8,760 nucleotides of DNA from NCBI GenBank assembly GCA_947484535.1, contig CANKPO010000043.1, positions 1-8,760 on the forward strand. Direction: 5' to 3'. The translations under genes were made by a program, and so were the position numbers. Below are positions 1 to 5,201 of this stretch, piece after piece. The notes below the pieces were generated by a model, which saw only the letters and a list, made by a program, of their open reading frames with translations, made no database searches and had not been told where the DNA came from. Position 1 is the stretch's first letter; each line of letters begins with the position of its first letter. The stretch is from Caulobacteraceae bacterium (lineage in GTDB: Bacteria; Pseudomonadota; Alphaproteobacteria; Caulobacterales; Caulobacteraceae).

Positions 1-94
1 CTGCCCATGATCGCGGTGGATCCTTTTTCAGCCCTTTGCTTGCCAATGATCGACATGGCATTGCACCCCCTTCCCGTCCGATGATAAGCGACAT
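1..94. other. Left-edge stretch with no assignable gene
   Basis: All three + strand frames close early: stops at 8-10 (frame 2), 82-84 (frame 1) and 96-98 (frame 3). The frame 1 and frame 3 peptides match no family I recognise, although in related alphaproteobacteria hprK or rapZ ends just upstream of the EIIA gene. The 3' end of such a gene may therefore lie here or just outside the window. A very weak promoter-like pair (TTGCAC at 61-66, GATAAG at 83-88, 16-base spacer) is present; I would not rely on it. The long reverse-strand frame across this stretch and the EIIA gene looks like a shadow. Confidence 0.4.
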
Positions 95-193
95 ATGAAC
101 TGTCTGCGCAGCGTTCTTGCTGCGCTCGGGAGCGATCCCGTGCGAGGCCCCGTGAGCGACCCCTTGAGAGACCCCTTGAGAGATTTTGCATGA
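95..193 (+). CDS. Possible 32-aa leader ORF overlapping the EIIA start
   Basis: An ATG at 95 opens a 32-codon frame whose TGA (191-193) overlaps the EIIA start codon in an ATGA, the same overlap seen between EIIA and HPr. The peptide begins MNCLRSVLAALGSDPV and then repeats a four-residue SDPL/RDPL-like pattern encoded by a 12-bp tandem repeat. A perfect hairpin (106-125) lies near its start. No strong Shine-Dalgarno precedes it, and no family is recognisable. It could be a translationally coupled leader of EIIA, whose own ribosome site is weak, or a chance frame through untranslated leader RNA. The overlap is a fact; the coding status is a guess. Confidence 0.2.
   Translation: MNCLRSVLAALGSDPVRGPVSDPLRDPLRDFA
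106..125 (+). other. Perfect 7-bp hairpin upstream of EIIA
   Basis: The arms GCGCAGC (106-112) and GCTGCGC (119-125) are exact reverse complements around a GTTCTT loop. No T run follows, so it is not a standard intrinsic terminator. It may structure the leader RNA of the EIIA-HPr operon or act as a stabiliser or processing site for the upstream message. Confidence 0.4.
131..190 (+). repeat. Imperfect 12-bp tandem repeat ending at the EIIA start
   Basis: Five consecutive 12-base units start at 131, 143, 155, 167 and 179. Units three and four (AGCGACCCCTTG and AGAGACCCCTTG) differ at one base. Units one and two share the CCCGTG ending, and unit five keeps only AGAGA. The period is a multiple of three, so the overlapping small frame stays open. 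The last unit contributes the only Shine-Dalgarno-like GAGAG (178-182) before the EIIA ATG, so a change in copy number would leave that site in place but change the leader. Confidence 0.6.
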
Positions 194-594
194 TCGGGCT
201 TGTGATCGTCACCCACGGGCGGCTGGCCGAGGAATTTCGTCAGGCGATGGAACATGTCGTCGGGCCTCAGCCGGATGTTGTCGCGGTCTGTATTGGTCCG
301 GACGACGATATGGAGCAGCGGCGCACCGATATCTTGACCGCTGCAGAGGCCGTCAATAGCGGCAACGGCGTCATCCTGCTGACCGACATGTTCGGCGGAA
401 CCCCCTCCAATCTGGCCATCTCGGTGATGGAACAGACCAGCGCCGAAGTCATTGCCGGGCTGAACCTGCCCATGCTGATCAAGTTGGCCAGCGTTCGGGG
501 CCGTGAAAGCCTCGAGACCTGCGTGGCCCATGCCCAAGAGGCAGGCCGCAAATATATTTCTGTCGCCTCCTATGTTCTGGCGGGAGACAAATGA
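190..594 (+). CDS. manX: PTS EIIA component, mannose family
   Basis: This 134-residue cytoplasmic protein is a free-standing EIIA domain of the mannose PTS family. It accepts phosphate from HPr on the conserved His9 in IVTHG. The second family motif, DMFGGTPSN, lies at residues 66-74. The length matches single-domain members. No EIIB, EIIC or EIID gene follows, which is typical of alphaproteobacterial systems in which EIIA is thought to signal the phosphorylation state and not to import sugar. The ATG at 190 gives the canonical N-terminus MIGLVIVTHG. Its ribosome site is weak (GAGAG, 6 bases away), so coupling to upstream translation is possible. The stop overlaps the HPr start by 4 bases (ATGA), which indicates one operon. 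The symbol follows Sinorhizobium usage. The family call is firm; the regulatory role is inferred from relatives. Confidence 0.95.
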   Translation: MIGLVIVTHGRLAEEFRQAMEHVVGPQPDVVAVCIGPDDDMEQRRTDILTAAEAVNSGNGVILLTDMFGGTPSNLAISVMEQTSAEVIAGLNLPMLIKLASVRGRESLETCVAHAQEAGRKYISVASYVLAGDK

Positions 595-863
595 GCCTCA
601 GCCGGACCGTCGAGATCATCAACGAACGCGGGCTCCACGCACGGGCCTCTGCCAAGTTCGTCAAGGTCGCCTCAGGGTTCGATGCAGAGGTGATGGTCAG
701 CCGTGAGGGTCAGACCGTCGATGCCCGCTCCATCATGGGCCTGATGATGCTGGCCGCCGGCATTGGTTCGACCATCGATATTGCCGCCAAAGGCCCTGAA
801 GCCGAAGCCGCCCTAGATGCCCTCGGCGCCCTGATCGCCAACCGTTTCGACGAAGACCGCTAG
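591..863 (+). CDS. ptsH: HPr phosphocarrier protein
   Basis: This 90-residue HPr relays phosphate from enzyme I to EIIA. The active-site His16 lies in RGLHARASAKF, and Ser47 lies in ARSIMGLMMLAA, the position that HPr kinase/phosphorylase modifies in organisms having that enzyme. Alphaproteobacteria of this synteny usually carry hprK upstream, outside this window. The start overlaps the EIIA stop (ATGA), with GGGAG at 582-586 as ribosome site. Enzyme I is not next door, so phosphate must come from a ptsI or ptsP product encoded elsewhere. The protein is full length with no missing key residue. It is followed directly by the ahcY control region. No U-tract terminator is visible, so some readthrough into ahcY is possible. 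Confidence 0.96.
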   Translation: MSLSRTVEIINERGLHARASAKFVKVASGFDAEVMVSREGQTVDARSIMGLMMLAAGIGSTIDIAAKGPEAEAALDALGALIANRFDEDR

Positions 864-878
864 GTTCACGCAGCTCAT

Positions 879-894
879 ATAAAGATATCTTTAT
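879..894. promoter_or_regulatory. 16-bp perfect palindrome, putative ahcY operator
   Basis: ATAAAGATATCTTTAT reads identically on both strands and ends 7 bases before the likely ahcY -35 box. With one mismatched pair the symmetry extends to 877-896. Placement and form suit a dimeric winged-helix regulator. SahR, the ArsR-family regulator of SAM-cycle genes such as ahcY in Proteobacteria, is the first candidate from established knowledge. I cannot confirm that this is its exact motif. No sahR-like gene lies in the window. Confidence 0.55.
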
Positions 895-901
895 GTCTTT
901 A

Positions 902-930
902 TTGCCCCTTCGCACCGAAGGGGCTATAGA
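902..930 (+). promoter_or_regulatory. Putative sigma70-type promoter of ahcY
   Basis: TTGCCC at 902-907 and TATAGA at 925-930 are separated by exactly 17 bases, leaving a 5' leader of roughly 25 bases before the GTG at 963. The spacer and the last four -35 bases form a perfect 9-bp inverted repeat: GCCCCTTCG (904-912), loop CAC, CGAAGGGGC (916-924). No T run follows, so a terminator for ptsH is unlikely, though the hairpin could still affect readthrough RNA. The repeat could also be a second operator inside the promoter. The leader is too short for an S-adenosylhomocysteine riboswitch. Confidence 0.5.
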
Positions 931-962
931 CGGCCATCGAAATTCCCGTCAGGAGCCTCACC

Positions 963-2354
963 GTGGCCGACTATATCGTTGCCGACATCTCCCTCGCCGC
1001 CTTTGGCCGCAAGGAAATCTTGATTGCTGAGACCGAAATGCCGGGCCTGATGGCCACGCGTGAGGAATATGGCCCTGCCCAACCGCTCAAGGGTGCTCGG
1101 ATCGCCGGGTCCTTGCACATGACCATCCAGACCGCCGTGCTGATCGAGACCCTGCAGGCCCTTGGCGCCGATGTGCGCTGGGCCTCGTGCAACATCTTCT
1201 CGACCCAAGACCATGCCGCCGCCGCAATTGCCGCAGTCGGAACCCCGGTCTTTGCCTTCAAGGGCGAAAATCTGGTTGAATATTGGGACTATGCCCACAA
1301 GATCTTTGAATGGTCGGACGGCGGCTATCCCAACCTGATCCTCGACGATGGCGGCGACGCCACCCTGCTCTGCGTGCTTGGCCCCAAGGCCGAGAAGGAC
1401 GCCAGCGTCCTCGACAATCCGCAGAACGAGGAGGAAGAGGCGCTGTTCTCAGTGATGAAGCGCTACCTCAAGGAAAAGCCCGGCTTCTATTCGGCTATTC
1501 GCGACGCCATCAAGGGCGTGTCGGAAGAGACCACCACCGGCGTTCATCGCCTCTACCAGATGGCCACCAAGGGCGAACTGCCCTTCCCCGCTATCAACGT
1601 CAATGACAGCGTGACCAAGTCCAAGTTCGACAATCTCTATGGCTGCCGCGAAAGCCTGGTCGACGCGATCCGCCGGGGTACCGACGTGATGTTGGCCGGC
1701 AAGGTCGCCGTGGTCTGCGGCTATGGCGATGTGGGTAAGGGCTCAGCGGCCAGCCTGCGCAATGGCGGCGCGCGCGTCGTGGTCACCGAAATCGACCCGA
1801 TCTGCGCCCTGCAAGCGGCCATGGAAGGCTATGACGTCCAGACGCTGGACGACATGGCCGGTAAGGCGGACATCTTCGTCACCGCCACCGGCAATAAGGA
1901 CGTCATCACGGTCGACCATATGCGCGCGATGAAGAACAATGCCATCGTCTGCAATATCGGCCACTTTGACAGCGAGATCCAAGTCTCCGGCCTGAAGAAT
2001 TTCGTTTGGGACGAAATCAAGCCACAGGTTCACCATGTCGAGTTCCCCGATGGCAAGAAGATCATCCTTCTGTCCGAGGGCCGTCTGGTCAATCTGGGCA
2101 ATGCGACCGGTCACCCCTCCTTCGTGATGAGTGCCAGCTTCACCAACCAGACCTTGGCTCAGATCGAGCTGTGGACCAACGGCAAGGCCTATGAGAACCA
2201 GGTCTACACCCTGCCCAAGGCGCTGGACGAGAAGGTCGCCCTGCTGCACCTGGCCAAGCTTGGCGCCAAGCTGACGACCCTGACCACCGAACAGGCCAAC
2301 TATATTGATGTTCCGCAGGCTGGTCCCTTCAAGCCGGACCATTATCGCTACTAG
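963..2354 (+). CDS. ahcY: Adenosylhomocysteinase (S-adenosylhomocysteine hydrolase)
   Basis: This 463-residue cytoplasmic enzyme splits S-adenosylhomocysteine reversibly to adenosine and homocysteine, removing the product inhibitor of methyltransferases. Visible signatures are SLHMT (His52), STQD (80-83), EETTTGVH with Glu189, Lys219 and Asp223 in [11 protein letters not shown], the NAD-binding loop CGYGDVGKG (252-260), NIGHFD (331-336) and the C-terminal KPDHYRY whose Lys457 reaches the partner subunit's cofactor. It carries the roughly 40-residue insert (about 146-186) seen in bacterial and plant enzymes but not mammalian ones. The GTG at 963 is chosen because AGGAG (951-955) sits 7 bases before it and MADYIVADI is the usual N-terminus. 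It follows ptsH as in rhizobial genomes but appears to have its own promoter and palindromic operator. All key residues are intact; the identification is firm. Confidence 0.98.
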   Translation: MADYIVADISLAAFGRKEILIAETEMPGLMATREEYGPAQPLKGARIAGSLHMTIQTAVLIETLQALGADVRWASCNIFSTQDHAAAAIAAVGTPVFAFKGENLVEYWDYAHKIFEWSDGGYPNLILDDGGDATLLCVLGPKAEKDASVLDNPQNEEEEALFSVMKRYLKEKPGFYSAIRDAIKGVSEETTTGVHRLYQMATKGELPFPAINVNDSVTKSKFDNLYGCRESLVDAIRRGTDVMLAGKVAVVCGYGDVGKGSAASLRNGGARVVVTEIDPICALQAAMEGYDVQTLDDMAGKADIFVTATGNKDVITVDHMRAMKNNAIVCNIGHFDSEIQVSGLKNFVWDEIKPQVHHVEFPDGKKIILLSEGRLVNLGNATGHPSFVMSASFTNQTLAQIELWTNGKAYENQVYTLPKALDEKVALLHLAKLGAKLTTLTTEQANYIDVPQAGPFKPDHYRY

Positions 2355-2397
2355 GCGATCAAGGCTTTTTGTCTCAGCTACCCCGCAAGGGGTGGTC

Positions 2398-2443
2398 AAG
2401 GGCGCGCGTTCGGGGGCATAGAGGCTCCATGACGCGCGCCCTT
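2398..2443 (+). promoter_or_regulatory. 12-bp stem enclosing the pdxY start site
   Basis: AAGGGCGCGCGT (2398-2409) is the exact reverse complement of ACGCGCGCCCTT (2432-2443). The 22-base loop holds the Shine-Dalgarno GAGG (2421-2424) and the ATG (2429-2431), and the 3' arm is the first four codons after the start. Two further T residues follow (2444-2445), so the structure also resembles an intrinsic terminator for ahcY, though with a large loop and a short U tract. It may attenuate transcription into the kinase gene or limit its translation. A smaller hairpin, ACCCC-GCAA-GGGGT (2380-2393), stands just upstream. The pairing is read directly; the function is inferred. Confidence 0.5.
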
Positions 2444-3274
2444 TTGATGTCTAGCTTCGTTGCCTCCAGCCGAGTCGGTGGCGGGGCCCAATCCCTTGCC
2501 CTCGCGGTCTTGGGCATTGATGCTGTTCTGGCACCCACAGTCCTGTTTGGTCGCCATCCCGGCCTTGGGGCGCCGGGCGGCGGCGCGGTCAGTCCGGACC
2601 TGTTCCAAGGGGTGCTCAATGGTATCGAGGCCAAGGGCGATTTTGCCGCCTTTGATCTGGTCCTGACCGGCTATTTCTCCCATCCCGATCAGATCCAAGC
2701 CGCAGCCAAGGCGATAGACGCCATCCGGGCCGCGCGGGCCGATGCGGGGCTGGCCCCGCCGCTGATCCTCGTCGATCCCGTCATGGGCGACACGGGCAAG
2801 GGTCTCTATGTCAAGCCAGAGGTCGCCGAAGCCTTGGCTCAGCATCTGGTTCCCCGTGCCGATCTTCTCGCGCCCAATGGTTGGGAGCTTAGCCATCTTT
2901 CTGGCCTGCCCGTGACCGATCCGGCCAGCGCCCTAGCAGCGGCGCGCACCATGGGCCGCACCGTCATGGTCTCCTCTGTGCCCTGCGACGAGGGCTTGGG
3001 CGTGGTCTTGGCCCTTAAGGGGGAGGCTTGGCTCGTCACCCATGCCCTCTTGCCATCAGCCCCGAACGGGGTCGGCGATCTATTGGCCGCCCTGATGGCG
3101 CAGGCCTGCCTTGCGGGCATTGCCCCCCACCATGCGCTCAGCCAAGCGGTCGGCGGGGTCTATGAGGCCATTGAGGCCTGCAAATCGGGCAGCCACGGCG
3201 ATTTGCCCATCGTGGCCATGGGCAAGCGCTTGACCCAAGGCTCCGATCAGGTGTCCCTCATCCTTCTGGACTAG
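2429..3274 (+). CDS. pdxY: PdxY-like pyridoxal kinase, divergent clade
   Basis: This 281-residue ribokinase-fold kinase probably phosphorylates pyridoxal to pyridoxal 5'-phosphate in B6 salvage. Family features are an N-terminal strand and SSFVASSRVGGG loop (residues 8-19), LTGYFSHPDQI (79-89), DPVMGDTGKG (116-125), APNGWELSHLSG (148-159) and GVGD (214-217) carrying the catalytic Asp217. Departures from E. coli PdxY are SRVGGG where GHAGN stands, and GVGD in place of GTGD. I start at ATG 2429 (GAGG 4 bases away) because MTRALLMSSFV aligns with the E. coli N-terminus. A longer TTG start at 2369 would add 20 arginine-rich residues with no homology, and ATG 2447 would cut the first strand. It lies 13 bases before the hydrolase gene, so the two are likely cotranscribed. 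The kinase family is sure, the substrate less so. Confidence 0.82.
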   Translation: MTRALLMSSFVASSRVGGGAQSLALAVLGIDAVLAPTVLFGRHPGLGAPGGGAVSPDLFQGVLNGIEAKGDFAAFDLVLTGYFSHPDQIQAAAKAIDAIRAARADAGLAPPLILVDPVMGDTGKGLYVKPEVAEALAQHLVPRADLLAPNGWELSHLSGLPVTDPASALAAARTMGRTVMVSSVPCDEGLGVVLALKGEAWLVTHALLPSAPNGVGDLLAALMAQACLAGIAPHHALSQAVGGVYEAIEACKSGSHGDLPIVAMGKRLTQGSDQVSLILLD

Positions 3275-3287
3275 GCCAAGGCCCGCG

Positions 3288-4421
3288 ATGACTGACCATC
3301 CCCAAATCCACGGCCTTTGCCCCGACCGATTTTCCGCCGTGCGCGAGGTCTTTACCCAAAATTTCGCCTCGAGACAGGAGGTCGGCGCGCGTTTTGCCTT
3401 GGCTGATCGCGGCGAGATCATCATCGACCTCTTTGCCGGTCACGCGGACCGGGCCCGAACCCGGCCCTTTGATGAGCGCACCCTGACGCCGGTCTTTTCA
3501 ACCACCAAGGTCTTGGCCAGCCTGATGATGGCCCGCCTCGTCGATCAGGGGCTCTTGGCCTATGACCAGACCGTCGCCTCGATCTGGCCTGCCTTCGCTG
3601 CTGAGGGCAAGGGTGCCATTACCATCGCTCAGGTCCTGTCCCATCAGGCCGGTCTCTGCGGCATTGCCGAGGAATTTGACCCGGCCCTGTGGTTTGACGG
3701 GGAGGTCATCTGCGGCAAGCTAGCGGCCATGGCCCCGATCTGGAGGCCGGGCACAGCCAGCGGCTATCACCCCATCACGGTTGGCTATCTGGTCGGCGAG
3801 ATCTTTCGGCGGGTGGATGGGCGCTCGCTGGGCACGGCGCTACGTGAGGACTTGGCACAGCCTCATGATCTGGACCTTTGGATCGGTCTGCCCGACAGCG
3901 AACATGGCCGCTGCGCCGATATGCAACGGCCCACCGGTATGCCGGATTTGGGCGAGATGACCGAGCCTCGCCGCCTTGCCTTTGGCACGCGCTGGGCCGC
4001 GCCGCTGGGGCGGGAATCGGCCCAGTGGCGGCGTGTTGAGATCCCATCAGCCAATGGCCATGCCACCGCCCCGGCGTTGGCCCGGATCATGGCCCTGCTG
4101 GCCGATGATGGACAGTTGGACGGGCAGGCGCTTTTATCGCCCGGTACAGCGGCAGAGGTCACGCAGGAACGCATCTGCGGACCTGATCTGGTCTTGCAAC
4201 GCAAGGTCAGTTGGGCTGCGGGTCCCATGCGCAACAGTCTCGAGCCCGTCTTTGGCCCATCACCGACGGTCGTCGGGCACTATGGCTGGGGCGGGTCCTG
4301 CGCCTTTGCAGATCCCAAGACCGGCCTATCGGGCGCCTATGTCATGACCCGTCAGTCGGTGCATCTGGTCGGTGACCCGCGCGCGACCGCCCTGATCGAG
4401 GCGGTCTATCGGAGCCTTTAG
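3288..4421 (+). CDS. Serine hydrolase, class C beta-lactamase fold
   Basis: This 377-residue protein belongs to the beta-lactamase-related (family VIII esterase / penicillin-binding-like) hydrolases. The nucleophile motif SxxK is Ser71-Thr-Thr-Lys74 in VFSTTKVLASLM. The second motif tyrosine is Tyr160 in SGYHPITVGYLVGE, and the C-terminal box is HYGWGGS (331-337), replacing the KTG of true class C enzymes. The ending DPKTGLSGAYVM is typical of this esterase-like branch. No signal peptide is apparent, so a cytoplasmic esterase or amidase role is more likely than antibiotic resistance; the substrate is unknown. ATG 3288 has AAGG (3278-3281) 6 bases upstream and starts 13 bases after the kinase stop. 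Its stop is 2 bases from the stop of the convergent XRE gene. The fold is sure, the function open. Confidence 0.88.
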   Translation: MTDHPQIHGLCPDRFSAVREVFTQNFASRQEVGARFALADRGEIIIDLFAGHADRARTRPFDERTLTPVFSTTKVLASLMMARLVDQGLLAYDQTVASIWPAFAAEGKGAITIAQVLSHQAGLCGIAEEFDPALWFDGEVICGKLAAMAPIWRPGTASGYHPITVGYLVGEIFRRVDGRSLGTALREDLAQPHDLDLWIGLPDSEHGRCADMQRPTGMPDLGEMTEPRRLAFGTRWAAPLGRESAQWRRVEIPSANGHATAPALARIMALLADDGQLDGQALLSPGTAAEVTQERICGPDLVLQRKVSWAAGPMRNSLEPVFGPSPTVVGHYGWGGSCAFADPKTGLSGAYVMTRQSVHLVGDPRATALIEAVYRSL

Positions 4422-4423
4422 GC

Positions 4424-4837
4424 TCAAAGCGCAGGGACCAAGGCCTCTGGCTCATCTTCTTTGGACAGGGTTTGAGCAAGGCTGACAACGATCCGTCGGC
4501 GACCCGCAGAGCGGATCGCGCTATAGGCTCGGATCAATTCCAAGGCTCCGGTCTCTTTCAACTGCACAGCCTCGGCCGCAACCTGATCAGACACTTCACC
4601 CTCGACATCCAAATCCCCGATCAGGTCCTGCACACGGCACTTCAAGGTGCGGGCAATCTCGACCAGACGCGAGAAGCTGACGCGGTTTGCACCGCGTTCA
4701 TATTTCTGAATCTGTTGGAAGGTAAGACCAACCTGCACGGCCAAATCATCCTGAGACAGGCCCAAGGATTTGCGACGCACGCGGATACGCGCGCCGAGTG
4801 CTACATCTAATGGGTTTGAAACGTGGTCGACATTCAT
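4424..4837 (-). CDS. XRE-family HTH transcriptional regulator
   Basis: This 137-residue DNA-binding protein has a helix-turn-helix domain at about residues 15-72. It includes IRVRRKSLGLSQDDLA, the recognition-helix region GLTFQQIQKYERGANRVSFSRL and the closing LVEIARTL. A C-terminal part, LELIRAYSAIRSAGRRRIVVSLAQTL (99-124), recurs in alphaproteobacterial regulators of this size, among them rhizobial PhrR/PraR-like proteins, which are related by pattern only. The ATG has a good AGAGG site 5 bases upstream (complement of 4843-4847). A candidate promoter and a CCCTAA/TTAGGG inverted repeat lie upstream, suggesting autoregulation. It is divergent from the MFS gene and may control it through the shared 364-base region, though that is inference. 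No ligand domain is visible. Confidence 0.92.
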   Translation of the reverse strand: MNVDHVSNPLDVALGARIRVRRKSLGLSQDDLAVQVGLTFQQIQKYERGANRVSFSRLVEIARTLKCRVQDLIGDLDVEGEVSDQVAAEAVQLKETGALELIRAYSAIRSAGRRRIVVSLAQTLSKEDEPEALVPAL

Positions 4838-4867
4838 GGCAGCCTCTAGCGGTAGTCTTCGTTCTGA

Positions 4868-4896
4868 ATCATCGCGTTAACCTACCGACAAGCCAA
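4868..4896 (-). promoter_or_regulatory. Putative promoter of the XRE gene
   Basis: On the - strand TTGGCT (complement of 4891-4896) and GATGAT (complement of 4868-4873) are 17 bases apart, and the -10 box ends about 30 bases before the ATG. Each hexamer matches the sigma70 consensus at four of six bases. A GANTC site (GAATC, 4866-4870) overlaps the -10 box, and a GTTAAC palindrome (4876-4881) lies in the spacer. Confidence 0.35.
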
Positions 4897-4903
4897 AACT
4901 TAG

Positions 4904-4923
4904 CCCTAAATACGACGTTAGGG
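4904..4923. promoter_or_regulatory. CCCTAA-N8-TTAGGG inverted repeat
   Basis: CCCTAA (4904-4909) and TTAGGG (4918-4923) are perfect 6-bp arms, seven bases upstream of the putative -35 box of the XRE gene. A TAACCTA (4878-4884), resembling one arm, lies inside that promoter. Half-site spacing near one helical turn suits a dimeric HTH protein, so this is a candidate operator for the adjacent XRE regulator. Confidence 0.4.
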
Positions 4924-5108
4924 TACTAATGAAATTTCCCCGGAACGTCATACGTGTTTGCCCAGGTTTGAATTCTTCTTAAAATTGAGCAGGATGGTCG
5001 AAGGTGCGATTTTAAGATCAAAATGACTTGAAATTGCCTAAATTGCCCCTTTTCGAACACTGCAGGCTGCGACAATCCGCCTCAGTATTATGAGGGTTGC
5101 GAGTGAGA

Positions 5109-5135
5109 TTGGTACATATACCAAATCGCGATTTG
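5109..5135. promoter_or_regulatory. Two overlapping palindromes upstream of the MFS gene
   Basis: TTGGTA (5109-5114) and TACCAA (5119-5124) form an inverted repeat around CATA. A perfect 14-bp palindrome, CAAATCGCGATTTG (5122-5135), begins before the first one ends, and the two centres are 12 bases apart. Together they cover the place where a -35 box would fall for a -10 at CATAAT (5144-5149), the expected site for a repressor of the MFS gene. No specific regulator family can be named from these motifs. Confidence 0.5.
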
Positions 5136-5201
5136 CGCACTTGCATAATAATAGTGGGGATGAAAGGAATAGGGGATAGACACAAGAGGGCGGCTTAAAT
5201 C

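Larger units (their letters stand above)
4838..5201. other. A/T-rich divergent control region
   Basis: This 364-base stretch lies between the divergent XRE and MFS genes, is clearly richer in A and T than the flanking coding DNA, and holds no recognisable gene. Besides the elements listed separately it contains a 9-bp tandem direct repeat (AAATTGCC at 5031-5038 and 5040-5047) and a CATAAT (5144-5149) that could be the MFS -10 box without a convincing -35. A 12-codon ATG frame (5160-5198) ends 3 bases before the MFS start. The length is generous for two promoters, so a small RNA cannot be excluded, but no terminator-like hairpin with a T run is seen. Confidence 0.6.

Noticed and set aside
28..537. 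169-residue open frame on the - strand across the leader and EIIA gene
   Set aside because: It lies antisense to a firmly identified EIIA gene, resembles no family, and has the composition expected of a GC-rich shadow frame.
864..962. S-adenosylhomocysteine or SAM riboswitch before ahcY
   Set aside because: If the promoter at 902-930 is right, the leader is only about 25 bases, too short for these aptamers, and the palindrome looks like a DNA operator.
1743..2399. 218-residue - strand frame opposite ahcY
   Set aside because: It overlaps the strongly conserved AhcY NAD-binding domain in antisense and shows no domain pattern.
2369..2428. TTG start adding 20 residues to the kinase
   Set aside because: The extra residues are arginine-rich, non-homologous and would read through the ahcY-kinase gap; the ATG at 2429 matches the family N-terminus.
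3288..4421. True beta-lactamase (antibiotic resistance gene)
   Set aside because: SxxK is present but the KTG box is replaced by HYGWGGS and no signal peptide is visible, so an esterase-like hydrolase is more likely.
4838..5201. CtrA-type TTAA-N7-TTAA box in the divergent region
   Set aside because: The TTAA occurrences I checked lack a second TTAA at the required spacing.
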